Part shown: positions 4,995 through 13,944 of the stretch, one piece after another | How positions within the stretch are numbered: position 1 is the stretch's first letter | How the letters are laid out: the number at the start of each line of letters is the position of its first letter | Origin: Sulfurimonas sp. | Lineage (GTDB): Bacteria > Campylobacterota > Campylobacteria > Campylobacterales > Sulfurimonadaceae | DNA length: 14,690 nt | Direction of reading: 5' to 3' | Assembly: GCA_027066935.1 (NCBI GenBank) | Contig: JAMOMX010000123.1 | Span: 1 to 14,690, forward strand | Notes under the pieces: model-generated | The model's input: only the letters and a program-made list of their open reading frames with translations | What the model was told of the DNA's origin: nothing | Database searches by the model: none | Program-made: the position numbers and the translations under genes

Positions 4995-6086
4995 TTATTC
5001 GCCTATTGTTAGTTTATCCATCAGCTCTTTTACGCTGATAATTTTATCTAATTTATATCCATTTGTACCTGAAAAAAATAGTCCTGTTTCTAAATTACCC
5101 TCATAAGCATCACTAAGTCTATCAGCAATACAAAACCCGACCTCTTTAGCTTCTTCTCCACGATTACATGGGGCTACACAATTAGAGATGCATTTTATGG
5201 CTGGACCTTCACGCTTCTCAATTAGATGTGTAAGATTTGTAACTACACCTTGAGCTGGGTAACCAACAGGGGAAGCCATAAGTTTAATATCCTCTTTTTT
5301 AGCGTTAATTAACACATTTTTAAGATTTTCATGTGCATCACACTCAAAAGTTCCAATGAAACGAGTACCCATTTGAACTCCTGCTGCACCAAGAGAGATC
5401 ATTAGTTCTATATCATCTTTATTCCAAACACCTCCAGCAGCAATTACTGGAATATCTCCCCAGTTTTTAGCTTCTTCTGCAACAGGACCCACTATATTTT
5501 CTAATTGATTTTCATCTAATTTACATTGCTCATAAGTAAAACCTTGATGACCACCACTCTTTGGGCCCTCAACAATTACAGCATCTGGAAGCCTGTTATA
5601 TCTTTTTTGCCATCTTTTACAAATAATTTTAAGTGCCTTTGGCGATGATACAATAGGAACAAGAGCTACATCTGGATAACCCTCTGTGAATTCAGGCATA
5701 TTTGTTGGAAGTCCAGCACCAGTAATGATAATATTTATACCAGATTCACATGCATTTTTCACTACACGCCCATAATCATTCATAGCATAAAGAATATTTG
5801 CTGCGAGTGGGTTGTTACCACATATTTTTCTAGCATTTTTAACTATTTTATCTAACCCTTGTGCTGAATAAAAATTTGTTTCACTTAATGGTCTATTAGA
5901 TACTAATTTTTCAGCATAGACTTTATTTTCATAATATCCAGTTCCAACAGCACTAATTACACCAAGACCGCCCTCTTTTGAAACATTTCCAGCTAATTGA
6001 TCCCAAGAGATACCAACACCCATTCCACCCTGAACAATAGGCTTCTCTATAGTGTGTTTTCCAATTTTTAATGACTTAAAACTCAT
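4995..6086 (-). CDS. Nitronate monooxygenase / NPD-family FMN flavoprotein
   Basis: A TIM-barrel flavoprotein of the 2-nitropropane dioxygenase family. Members oxidise alkyl nitronates; relatives include the enoyl-ACP reductase FabK. Seen in the 363 aa are the N-terminal QGGMGVGISW (19-28), the family histidine region VEGPKSGGHQGF (172-183) and the FMN phosphate loops AAGGV (216-220) and GAAGVQMGTRFIGT (233-246). An unusual tail has cysteines at 299, 303, 307 and 319 (CISNCVAPC, then FCIADRL). The ATG directly abuts the tyrS stop (no gap), and amiA follows 7 bp later, so it is cotranscribed with both. The corresponding H. pylori position is HP0773. Its true substrate is unknown; I would not assign FabK function without a search. 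Confidence 0.88.
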   Translation of the reverse strand: MSFKSLKIGKHTIEKPIVQGGMGVGISWDQLAGNVSKEGGLGVISAVGTGYYENKVYAEKLVSNRPLSETNFYSAQGLDKIVKNARKICGNNPLAANILYAMNDYGRVVKNACESGINIIITGAGLPTNMPEFTEGYPDVALVPIVSSPKALKIICKRWQKRYNRLPDAVIVEGPKSGGHQGFTYEQCKLDENQLENIVGPVAEEAKNWGDIPVIAAGGVWNKDDIELMISLGAAGVQMGTRFIGTFECDAHENLKNVLINAKKEDIKLMASPVGYPAQGVVTNLTHLIEKREGPAIKCISNCVAPCNRGEEAKEVGFCIADRLSDAYEGNLETGLFFSGTNGYKLDKIISVKELMDKLTIGE

Positions 6087-7286
6087 CTAATTAACCTTTA
6101 ACTTTGCAAACTTTCTTTTTCCAACTTGAAGTATATACTCTCCAGTTGCTAATTGTAACTGTACATCATCAATCTTTTCTTGATTTATTTTAACAGCACC
6201 TTGCTTAATATCTCGTCTTGCTTGTGAAGTTGATGGTTCTATATTACAATCAACTAAGGCTTTTGCTATCCAAACCTCTCCATCACAACAAAACTCATCT
6301 ATATCAGTTGGAATTTGACTTTTTGAATGAATTTTATCAAACTCTACTTTTGCAGCATCTGCTAACTCTTTAGAATGATATCTAGTTGTAATTTCTAATG
6401 CTAAGTCTTCTTTGACTTTTTTAGGGTGTAGTGAGCCATCAAGGACTCCATCTTTTATAGATGTAATTTCATCTAAAGATTTTGTACTAAGAAGTAGATA
6501 AAATCTCCACATTAAATCATCTGAGATACTAAGAACTTTTCCAAACATATCGTTTGGCTCATCTGCTACACCAATATAATTATTTAAAGATTTACTCATC
6601 TTTTGAACACCATCAAGACCCTCTAAGATAGGCATCATCAGTACTGCTTGTTGTTTTTTTATCTCATAAGTTTTTTGAAGCTGTCTACCCATCAAAAGAT
6701 TAAATTTTTGGTCTGTTCCACCAATCTCTATATCACTTTTTAAATATACACTATCATAACCTTGAAGTAGAGGATAGATAAATTCACTTACAGCGATGGG
6801 AGTTTGAGATGAAAATCTTTTAGAAAAATCATCACGCTCTAACATACGAGCTACTGTAAGAGTAGATGCTAACTCTAACATACCATTAGCACCAAGTGGT
6901 TCTAACCAATCATTATTATATACAATATCTGTTTTACTTTGATCTAAAATTTTAAAAGCTTGTGTAGTATATGATGATATATTTTCTAAAATTTCATCTT
7001 TTGATAAAATCTTTCTTGTTGCACTCTTTCCAGTTGGATCGCCAATTGTAGCAGTAAAATCACCAATAAGAAATTGAACTCTTGCACCATACTTTTGAAA
7101 TGTTGCTAATTTTTGTAACAACACAGTATGCCCTAGATGTAAGTCAGGAGCGGTAGGATCAAAACCACACTTTACAGTATAAGTTTTTCCATCATCATAA
7201 TATGCTTTTAATAATTTTTCAATTCTTTCATTGTCAATTATTTCAGCACTCCCCCTACTTATCTCCCTTAATGCTTCTTCTAACAT
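6087..7286 (-). CDS. tyrS: Tyrosyl-tRNA synthetase (KMSKS type)
   Basis: Class I aminoacyl-tRNA synthetase charging tRNA-Tyr. In 399 aa it shows the HIGH motif as HLGH (50-53, in DPTAPDLHLGHTV), GDFTATIGDPTGKS (75-88), the tyrosine-site segment YPLLQGYDS (171-179), GGTDQKFN (189-196) and KMSKS (229-233). A C-terminal S4 RNA-binding domain lies at about 337-395. The KMSKS signature places it with the TyrZ-like bacterial group, not the KFGKT-type TyrS of E. coli. ATG at 7286 has AAGGGAA upstream. The leader between spoT and tyrS carries a TATAAT box, so tyrS may head the tyrS-NMO-amiA unit. Confidence 0.97.
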   Translation of the reverse strand: MLEEALREISRGSAEIIDNERIEKLLKAYYDDGKTYTVKCGFDPTAPDLHLGHTVLLQKLATFQKYGARVQFLIGDFTATIGDPTGKSATRKILSKDEILENISSYTTQAFKILDQSKTDIVYNNDWLEPLGANGMLELASTLTVARMLERDDFSKRFSSQTPIAVSEFIYPLLQGYDSVYLKSDIEIGGTDQKFNLLMGRQLQKTYEIKKQQAVLMMPILEGLDGVQKMSKSLNNYIGVADEPNDMFGKVLSISDDLMWRFYLLLSTKSLDEITSIKDGVLDGSLHPKKVKEDLALEITTRYHSKELADAAKVEFDKIHSKSQIPTDIDEFCCDGEVWIAKALVDCNIEPSTSQARRDIKQGAVKINQEKIDDVQLQLATGEYILQVGKRKFAKLKVN

Positions 7287-7328
7287 ATAAATTTTTCCCT
7301 TTTATAAATGAAAATCTCTTTGACGAGC

Positions 7329-7349
7329 AAATATTATAAAATAATATTT
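7329..7349 (-). promoter_or_regulatory. Candidate tyrS promoter -10 inside an AT-rich inverted repeat
   Basis: TATAAT on the minus strand (7338-7333) lies 46 bases upstream of the tyrS ATG. It is embedded in AAATATTAT-AAA-ATAATATTT, a perfect 9-bp inverted repeat. No convincing -35 is seen at 16-18 bp. The dyad could be an operator or an RNA hairpin; no G/C pairs or T-run support a strong terminator for spoT. Confidence 0.4.
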
Positions 7350-7393
7350 AGCCAATGAAGAAAAAGATTTACACTATTTTCCTTATTCTTTTT

Positions 7394-9544
7394 TTAACGA
7401 TACACATCATCTGTTCTCACAAAATGTATAACTTTATTTTTTTGTTCTATTTTAGCACGAAGTTTATTAATATCAGCATCTTTTGTCTCAAAACCTATTT
7501 CACAATAACGTGTTGACTCACTTTTATTTTTTCCTAGTTCAATTGAGTTAATATCTATATTTAATTTAACAAGGTAATTTAAAAACTCTGCTAATGTTCC
7601 TTTTCCAGAATGTAAAGATATTATCATATGATAGTTATAGATATTTTCTTTTTCCCATTTAACAAAAACCATCTTATCGCCATTAGATAATTTTTCATTA
7701 CCTTTTTTACACATTTTATGATGGACATGAACTTTTCCTTTTTCTAAAAAGCCAATTATTCCATCCCCTGTTTTTGGATGACAACAATAATCAAATACAG
7801 CACCACCAACACTCGAAGCACTATATATTGATATCCCGCTTGAGCTATAATTTTTAAGTTTAAATCTATGTCTACTTAAAAATCTTTTAAAACGATTGTT
7901 TTTGCTAATATCCATTATATATTTATTGATAATATCTTTTAAATGGTCTAAGTCTGATGGGACACTAGAGCGTTTATTATATCCGGATTGTTGATACCAC
8001 TCTTCAACTCTTGAATGTTTTAAGTTCATTATAGTAGAGATAATATTTATTGCACTTTTTGAGTCAATATCTTTTACCCGCGCGCTACAATTATGCCTAA
8101 TATTTGTTCTTGCTCTTGATGTCATTACAGCATCAAGCCAACTACATCTTGTTATAATTTTATCTGAAGTTTTTATTTTTACAATATCACCATTTTTTAA
8201 TTCACTCAACAATGAAGCTTTAGTTTTATTTACAAGTGCAGAAACCGCCTTATTTCCAACCTCAGAATGCACAGCATAAGCAAAGTCAAGGACAACTGCT
8301 CCACGAGGTAAGGTAAAAGCTTGTCCTGTTGGTGAAAATACAGAGATATCCTCAGAGTACAAATCATTTTTTATAAGTTCATAAAAATCTTCTATAGATT
8401 CATTTTGATAACCTAAATTATTTAACCAATCTAATTTAATACTATCTTCTCCACCTTTATATTTCCAATGAGCAGCTATTCCTAACTCTGCTGTTTTGTG
8501 CATATCGCGAGTTCTTATTTGAACTTCAAAAATTGCAGTATTATAAAAAACAGATGTATGAATTGTTTGATATCCATTGTCTTTTGGTACAGCTACGTAA
8601 TCTTTAAATCTTGAAGAAAGTGGTTGAAAATTAAGATGTATAAGACCTAAAATTGTGTAACATTTAACTTTATCGTTTGTTAAAATTCTAATAGCTAACA
8701 GATCAAGCACTTCATCAATACTTACGCCTTTTCTTTGCATCTTAAGATATATAGAATAACGATGTTTTATACGAGAAATTATTTCAAAATCATCTTCACA
8801 AAACCCATTTTGAACCAGGAGCTTATAGATACTATTTTTAAACTCTTCAAGTTTCATCTCTATAGCATGATAATTTGTATCAAGATAGTTATCTATATGA
8901 TGTTTTTCCTCTTTAAAAAGATATGAAAAACTTAAATCTTCTAAAATATTTTTTAAAAAACTGATACCTAAGCGATGAGCAATTGGGGAGTAAACAACTA
9001 ATGTTTCTTCAGCAATACGCACTTGTTTATGTGGCGGTAAAGCATCCAAAGTGAGCATATTGTGAAGTCTATCACAAAGCTTTACCACTAAAACTCTTAC
9101 ATCTTTAATCGATGCTAAAAGCATCTTTCTAAATGATAAGGCTGAAACAATAAGTTTTTCATCAGAGTTTGAAGATATTAGTTCATCATCACGAATTGCA
9201 TCAATCTTAGTTAACCCCTCAACTAAATGTGCTACATCTTCACCAAATACTTCTATTATTTCTTTAATTGTTATCTCTGTATCTTCTACTATATCATGCA
9301 AAAGTGCTGCTATGGACATCGATACATCATCTGTAATTGTAGCTACTATAGCAGCTACTAAGATAGGATGAATTACATAAGGTTCACCGCTTTTTCTAAA
9401 CTGATTTTGATGTGCTTTTATGGAGTATTTAAGTGCAACTTCTAACTTGCTACACTCTGCGAAGTGAGAGTAAAGATATTGAGCAGCAGAATCTATAGTA
9501 TGAAGGTGTTTAACCTTTTCTATATCTACTTGACTCAAACCCAA
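7394..9544 (-). CDS. spoT: Bifunctional (p)ppGpp synthetase/hydrolase (RelA/SpoT homologue)
   Basis: Makes and degrades the stringent-response alarmone. The 716 residues show an HD hydrolase domain with His59, LLHDIVEDT (81-89) and CDRLHNM (157-163). The synthetase domain has RIKHRYSIYLKM (258-269), RFKDYVAVPKDNGYQTIHT (312-330) and EVQIRT (340-345). A TGS domain (ISVFSPTGQAF from 400) and a C-terminal ACT/RRM domain (about 635-712) follow. The RFKD form of the synthetase loop and the intact HD..ED motif both indicate a bifunctional Rsh, not a RelA-type synthetase-only enzyme. The start is TTG at 9544-9542, four bases after the rpoZ stop, with AGAGG nine bases before; the next in-frame ATG would remove much of the HD domain. 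Linked to rpoZ and pyrH as in H. pylori HP0775. Confidence 0.95.
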   Translation of the reverse strand: MGLSQVDIEKVKHLHTIDSAAQYLYSHFAECSKLEVALKYSIKAHQNQFRKSGEPYVIHPILVAAIVATITDDVSMSIAALLHDIVEDTEITIKEIIEVFGEDVAHLVEGLTKIDAIRDDELISSNSDEKLIVSALSFRKMLLASIKDVRVLVVKLCDRLHNMLTLDALPPHKQVRIAEETLVVYSPIAHRLGISFLKNILEDLSFSYLFKEEKHHIDNYLDTNYHAIEMKLEEFKNSIYKLLVQNGFCEDDFEIISRIKHRYSIYLKMQRKGVSIDEVLDLLAIRILTNDKVKCYTILGLIHLNFQPLSSRFKDYVAVPKDNGYQTIHTSVFYNTAIFEVQIRTRDMHKTAELGIAAHWKYKGGEDSIKLDWLNNLGYQNESIEDFYELIKNDLYSEDISVFSPTGQAFTLPRGAVVLDFAYAVHSEVGNKAVSALVNKTKASLLSELKNGDIVKIKTSDKIITRCSWLDAVMTSRARTNIRHNCSARVKDIDSKSAINIISTIMNLKHSRVEEWYQQSGYNKRSSVPSDLDHLKDIINKYIMDISKNNRFKRFLSRHRFKLKNYSSSGISIYSASSVGGAVFDYCCHPKTGDGIIGFLEKGKVHVHHKMCKKGNEKLSNGDKMVFVKWEKENIYNYHMIISLHSGKGTLAEFLNYLVKLNIDINSIELGKNKSESTRYCEIGFETKDADINKLRAKIEQKNKVIHFVRTDDVYR

Positions 9545-9548
9545 AAGA

Positions 9549-9770
9549 TTATGCCTCTAAATCAACAAAGCCTTTAACTTTTACAAGGCCCTCAGCTATT
9601 TCCATGAGTGCTAAATCTGCTGCCTTTACATTTTTTTGATCAATATTTAATCTGCTAATAGCACCATTTAAAAGTTCATCTGACCTTGTTGATACAGCAA
9701 TTGCTAATTGGTATCTATCCATACTTGGATTTTTTTCTAAAATTTTGGCTGTTAATTCTTCTATTTTCAT
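9549..9770 (-). CDS. rpoZ: RNA polymerase omega subunit
   Basis: A 73-aa omega subunit that helps assemble the beta-prime subunit into RNA polymerase. It shows the family pattern KIEELTAKIL near the start, then DRYQLAIAVSTRSDEL (18-33) and a helix ending KAADLALMEIAEGLV. The length matches the short omega of Campylobacterota. It sits between pyrH (20-bp gap) and spoT (4-bp gap) with an AAGGA ribosome site. In E. coli, omega forms part of a ppGpp binding site, so cotranscription with spoT is functionally apt. Confidence 0.93.
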   Translation of the reverse strand: MKIEELTAKILEKNPSMDRYQLAIAVSTRSDELLNGAISRLNIDQKNVKAADLALMEIAEGLVKVKGFVDLEA

Positions 9771-9790
9771 CTATTCTTCCTTGGGTTTAA

Positions 9791-10501
9791 TTATTTAACA
9801 ATTGAGCAATTAGTTATGTTGCCATTTATGATCTCTAAAAGATTGCCCTGTATAAACATATCACATATTATGATAGGCAAAGAGTTGTCCTTTGCTAGTG
9901 CTATTGATGTGTCATCCATCACTTTAATATGGTCTGTTAAAGCTTGCTCATAAGAGATTTCATCTAATTTAACTGCATCATCAAATTTAGCTGGGTCTTT
10001 ATCGTATACACCATCAACTTTAGTAGCTTTTATAATCACTTCAGCGCCAATCTCAACTGCTCTAAGAGTTGCTGCTGTATCAGTTGTAAAAAATGGGTTA
10101 CCAGTCCCTGCTGCAAAGATAACAACACGACCTTTTTCTAAATGGCGAACTGCTTTACGATTGATATAAGGTTCAGCAATTTGTTCCATTTTTATAGCTG
10201 TTTGCATACGAACTTCAAGTCCAGCATGCTCACAAGCTTCTTGCATAGCTACGCCATTAATAACAGTAGCCAACATCCCCATATAATCACCTGATGTTCT
10301 TTTAATAATTCCATCTTGTGCAGCAGTTACTCCACGTATAATATTGCCACCTCCAATAACAATACCAACTTCAATACCAGCATCTACAAGTGATTTAATC
10401 TCTTGAGAAATATAGTTTAAAATCTGAGTATCGATACCATGACCTGCTTCACCAGCAAGAGCTTCACCTGAAAACTTAACCAATACACGTTTGTTAGCCA
10501 T
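9791..10501 (-). CDS. pyrH: UMP kinase (uridylate kinase)
   Basis: Phosphorylates UMP to UDP using ATP in pyrimidine nucleotide synthesis. The 236 aa belong to the amino-acid-kinase fold: VKFSGEAL (8-15), the GGGN phosphate loop (50-53), GDYMGMLATVING (71-83), GTGNPFFTTDTAA (132-144) with the UMP-binding Thr/Asp residues, and KVDGVYDKDP (161-170). ATG at 10501 follows TAAGG. It is the first gene of the minus-strand operon with rpoZ and spoT, divergent from the helicase gene. Confidence 0.97.
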   Translation of the reverse strand: MANKRVLVKFSGEALAGEAGHGIDTQILNYISQEIKSLVDAGIEVGIVIGGGNIIRGVTAAQDGIIKRTSGDYMGMLATVINGVAMQEACEHAGLEVRMQTAIKMEQIAEPYINRKAVRHLEKGRVVIFAAGTGNPFFTTDTAATLRAVEIGAEVIIKATKVDGVYDKDPAKFDDAVKLDEISYEQALTDHIKVMDDTSIALAKDNSLPIIICDMFIQGNLLEIINGNITNCSIVK

Positions 10502-10524
10502 ATAAAACCTTATTATTTTCGCGA

Positions 10525-10530
10525 ATTATA
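10525..10530 (-). promoter_or_regulatory. pyrH operon -10 box
   Basis: On the minus strand TGTGTATAATTCGCG contains TATAAT (10530-10525) with an upstream TGTG that resembles an extended -10. It is 23 bases before the pyrH ATG, giving a very short leader. No recognisable -35 at 17 bp (GCAAAC). Confidence 0.55.
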
Positions 10531-10647
10531 CACAATTATGTCTTTTAGTTTGCTTTGGGTTCTAGTGCAATTCATAAAGCTAAAATTCAAATCATCTAAC
10601 TTTTAAAAAAACAACCACATTATTAAATAATTTAAGAAACAACACTA

Positions 10648-10666
10648 TATAATTTAAAACTATAAT
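10648..10666 (+). promoter_or_regulatory. Two tandem TATAAT boxes upstream of the helicase gene
   Basis: TATAAT occurs at 10648-10653 and 10661-10666, 34 and 21 bases before the ATG at 10688. Either could be the -10 of the plus-strand transcript. No good -35 is seen for either, and the surrounding sequence is almost entirely A and T. The 186-bp region 10502-10687 between the divergent genes otherwise contains nothing I can name. Confidence 0.45.
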
Positions 10667-10687
10667 CTTATTTTTAACTGGATATAA

Positions 10688-11926
10688 ATGTCATTTTCTT
10701 CACTAAAACTCTCAAAAAATATTTTAAAAACAATAAAAAATAGTTCATTCACTAAACCAACCCCTATACAAGAAAAAGTTATACCCTTAGTTTTAAAAGG
10801 TGATGACATCATGGCAAAAGCAAAGACTGGAAGTGGGAAAAGTGCTAGTTATGTGTTGCCTATTTTAGAACTTTTAAATAAAAATAACTATGATGGAAAA
10901 GCAAAAATTCAAGTGCTTGTTCTAACACCAACTAGAGAGCTAACTCTGCAAATTGCAAATACATTTGAAATATTTGGAAAACTTTTAGATAAAACACCAA
11001 AAATTGTAAGTGTCATTGGTGGGGAGAGTATTGGTGATCAACTATTTGCTATTCAAAAAGGTTGCGATATTTTAGTAGCTACATCAGGAAGATTTTTAGA
11101 TGTTTTAAATAAAAAACAGATGAACCTTTCGTATTTAAAATATTTTATCCTTGATGAAGCAGATAAGATGCTAAATCTTGGTTTTTCAGAAGAACTAGAC
11201 CTAATCCTAAAAGCTATACCAAATTCAAGACAAAATTTACTTTTCTCAGCTACATATCCACAAAAAATTCTAAATATTGCATCTAAAATAACTCAAGACT
11301 GGACAAAAATAAGCATTGAAGATGAGATATTAACAGTAGATAATATCACTCAAAGAGCTATAGAAGTTAATCATGAAAATCGTGGTCCACTTCTAAGATA
11401 TTTACTTGATATGCATAAATTTGAACAAGTCCTAGTATTTATGGCAAACAAAAGAGCAACTGATAACATATCAGCAAAATTTCAAAAGCAAGGATATAAA
11501 TGTGAATCATTTAATGGAGATCTATCTCAAGAAGATAGAACATATACCCTTGATGGATTTAAAGATAAAAAAATAAAAATTTTATTTGCTACCGACATTG
11601 CAGCAAGAGGCTTAGATATAGATGACATTTCATGTGTAATAAACTTTGACTTACCTCGTTCTCCAACTGATTATATACACAGAATTGGACGAACAGCACG
11701 GGCTGGAAAATCAGGTATCGCAATCTCATTTATATCTCAAGAAAACAAAGCATATTTTAAAGTAATAGAAAAAAAATGTAATGTTAAAATAGATAGAGAA
11801 CAAATAAAAGGGTTTGAATTGACTGGTAATGCACCAAAAATAGAAAAAGGCAAGAATCCTGTCAAAGGCAAAGGCAAAAGTAAAAAAGATAAGCTCAGAG
11901 AAAAAGCTTTGCTAGAATCTAAATAG
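10688..11926 (+). CDS. DEAD-box ATP-dependent RNA helicase, RhlE-like
   Basis: Unwinds short RNA duplexes; such proteins act in ribosome assembly, RNA decay and cold growth. All core motifs are present in 412 aa: Q motif FTKPTPIQ (21-28), motif I AKTGSGKS (45-52), Ia PTRELTLQ (81-88), II DEAD (156-159), III SAT (187-189), V ATDIAARGLD (301-310) and VI HRIGRTARAG (331-340). A short basic tail from about 383 (KGKNPVKGKGKSKKDK) probably adds RNA affinity; no RRM or zinc domain follows. ATG at 10688 has only a weak site (CTGGAT). The gene may be the single core DEAD helicase found in many Campylobacterota, but paralogue assignment is uncertain. Confidence 0.95.
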   Translation: MSFSSLKLSKNILKTIKNSSFTKPTPIQEKVIPLVLKGDDIMAKAKTGSGKSASYVLPILELLNKNNYDGKAKIQVLVLTPTRELTLQIANTFEIFGKLLDKTPKIVSVIGGESIGDQLFAIQKGCDILVATSGRFLDVLNKKQMNLSYLKYFILDEADKMLNLGFSEELDLILKAIPNSRQNLLFSATYPQKILNIASKITQDWTKISIEDEILTVDNITQRAIEVNHENRGPLLRYLLDMHKFEQVLVFMANKRATDNISAKFQKQGYKCESFNGDLSQEDRTYTLDGFKDKKIKILFATDIAARGLDIDDISCVINFDLPRSPTDYIHRIGRTARAGKSGIAISFISQENKAYFKVIEKKCNVKIDREQIKGFELTGNAPKIEKGKNPVKGKGKSKKDKLREKALLESK

Positions 11927-11957
11927 TTCTTTTAAACTCCTAGTAACTTAGTTTATA

Positions 11958-11963
11958 TATAAT
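11958..11963 (+). promoter_or_regulatory. Candidate -10 for the M3 peptidase gene
   Basis: TATATATAATAG contains TATAAT 28 bases before the ATG at 11992, in the 65-bp gap after the helicase stop. A -35 is not evident, and read-through from the helicase gene is also possible because no terminator is seen. Confidence 0.4.
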
Positions 11964-11991
11964 AGCCTTTTAAATTAAAGGATATACTAAC

Positions 11992-13944
11992 ATGTCAAAC
12001 TTCTTAGAGTTCAAATGTAACTTAGACACTTTTATAGATAACTTAAATACTATACTAGATGCAAACAATAAACAAATAGATAAACTACTAAAACAAAGCA
12101 ACAAAACTTATTCCTCATTTGTCAAACCACTTCAAATGATTGATGAAAATTTAGAACAATTTTTCACACCCTTATCACATTTAAATTCTGTAAATAATTC
12201 AGACGAAACACAAAATGTTTATACTCAATCATTGCCAATAATTACAGAGTATTCTACAAAATTATCTCAAAATATAGATATGTACAATGCATATAAAGAT
12301 ATTTTAGAAAATGAAAAAAATAGCTTGAATTATGAACAATTAAGAGTATTAGAGTTAAATATACAAGGTTTTGAGCTAAGTGGTGCACATTTAGATGATA
12401 AAACTAAAAAAAGACTTCAAGAGATAAATATCAGAAAAAGTGAGCTCTCAAATGATTTTTCTCAAAATTTATTAGATGCTACAAACGCTTATGAGAAAAT
12501 AATTACAAAAAAAGAAGATATAGAGGGGATGCCTCAAAGTGATATAGATACAGCAGCTTTTGATGATAATGGTGTAACAAAGTATAAGTTTACTCTACAA
12601 ATGCCTTCATATATAGCTTATATGACTTATGGAGTAAACTCTAAAATAAGAGAGGAACTATATAAAGCATATGTGACTCGTGCTCCTGAAAATGCCATAA
12701 TTATAGATGAGATATTAAAACTAAAAAATGAGATGGCTAAATTACTAGGATATGATAATTATGCCACTTATTCTTTAGTTTCTAAGATGGCAAAAGATAC
12801 CAATAGCGTATTGAATTTTTTAGAAAAACTTTTAAAAAATTCAAAAACTCAAGCAAAAGAGGAATTAAAAGAGGTTCAAGAACTTTCACCTAAAACTCTT
12901 CAAAGTTTTGATAGTGGATATTATAGTGAAATACTAAAAAAGAAAAAATACGATATAGATGCTGAAATTTATCGACCATATTTTGAACAAAAAAATGTAA
13001 TAAAAGGGATGTTTGAATTTCTAAATAAACTATTTGGTATTAGCTTTAAAAAAGTAGAAGAAAAACTATGGGATACAAAAGCCACCTCTTATGATTTGTA
13101 TGTTGATGATAAATTAAAAGCTAGATTATATCTTGATTTGGAAGCTAGAAAAAGTAAAAGGGGTGGAGCTTGGATGCATAACTTCCAAGCACATTGTACA
13201 AATGAAAAAGGTGAAGAACAATTAGCTTCTGCATTTGTAGTATGTAATTTTCCAGCCTCGAGTGAAACTACACCATCTCTTTTGAGACACGATGATGTAG
13301 TTACACTATTTCATGAGATGGGACATGCAATTCACCATCTTTTATCAGATGTAAATGAAAATGAAGTAAGTGGAGTTAATGGAGTTGAATGGGATGCAGT
13401 TGAGTTTCCATCTCAATTTTTAGAAAATTTTGCATATGAACCAACAGTTTTAAAAATGTTTGCAGTTCATTACAAAAATGGAGATATTATTTCAGATGAG
13501 ATGTGTCAAAAACTTATAAAAGCTAAAAACTTTTTATCAGCATCAGGGATGCTCAGACAACTAGAGTTTTCTATCTTTGATTTTAAACTTCACTCTTCAC
13601 TTATTCAAGGTGATGGAGTACAAAATTTACTTAATGAGATAAGAGAAGAAACCGCACTTATTAAAACTCCAACATATAATAAATTTCAAAATGGCTTTGC
13701 GCATATATTTGCCGGTGGATATGCTGCTGGATATTACAGCTATAAATGGGCTGAAGTTTTAAGTGCAGATGCATTTTTTAATGTAGTTGATGAGAAAATA
13801 TTTAACTCAAAAACCGCAAAAAAATATCTTGATATTATTTTAAAAGGTGGTGGAGCAAAAAGTATGGAGATATACTTTAGAGAGCTAATGGGACGAGAAG
13901 CTAATCCAGACAATTTACTTCGTCTTAATGGAATAAATACTTGA
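11992..13944 (+). CDS. M3-family zinc oligopeptidase (oligopeptidase A / PrlC-like)
   Basis: A cytoplasmic metallopeptidase that degrades short peptides, including cleaved signal peptides. In 650 aa the catalytic site is FHEMGHAIHH (440-449): His441, Glu442 and His445, with the third zinc ligand Glu471 in DAVEFPSQF. The C-terminal substrate-binding segment AGGYAAGYYSYKWAEVLSADAF is also present. Residues 1-240 are helical and form the channel-covering part of the fold. There is no signal peptide. ATG at 11992 follows AAGGA with ten bases between. The length and motifs fit PrlC/thimet-type enzymes better than PepF (about 600 aa), but the split is not certain. The stop overlaps the start of the next gene. 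Confidence 0.93.
   Translation: MSNFLEFKCNLDTFIDNLNTILDANNKQIDKLLKQSNKTYSSFVKPLQMIDENLEQFFTPLSHLNSVNNSDETQNVYTQSLPIITEYSTKLSQNIDMYNAYKDILENEKNSLNYEQLRVLELNIQGFELSGAHLDDKTKKRLQEINIRKSELSNDFSQNLLDATNAYEKIITKKEDIEGMPQSDIDTAAFDDNGVTKYKFTLQMPSYIAYMTYGVNSKIREELYKAYVTRAPENAIIIDEILKLKNEMAKLLGYDNYATYSLVSKMAKDTNSVLNFLEKLLKNSKTQAKEELKEVQELSPKTLQSFDSGYYSEILKKKKYDIDAEIYRPYFEQKNVIKGMFEFLNKLFGISFKKVEEKLWDTKATSYDLYVDDKLKARLYLDLEARKSKRGGAWMHNFQAHCTNEKGEEQLASAFVVCNFPASSETTPSLLRHDDVVTLFHEMGHAIHHLLSDVNENEVSGVNGVEWDAVEFPSQFLENFAYEPTVLKMFAVHYKNGDIISDEMCQKLIKAKNFLSASGMLRQLEFSIFDFKLHSSLIQGDGVQNLLNEIREETALIKTPTYNKFQNGFAHIFAGGYAAGYYSYKWAEVLSADAFFNVVDEKIFNSKTAKKYLDIILKGGGAKSMEIYFRELMGREANPDNLLRLNGINT

Noticed and set aside
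7355..7516. Plus-strand 53-codon frame beginning MKKKIYTIFLILFLTIHIIC, resembling a lipoprotein signal peptide
   Set aside because: Most of it is antisense to the spoT 3' end, there is no ribosome site, and the remainder is Phe/Ile-rich as expected by chance; no lipoprotein body follows.
8735..8926. 63-codon plus-strand frame opposite spoT
   Set aside because: Antisense shadow of the synthetase region, with no ribosome site or recognisable motif.
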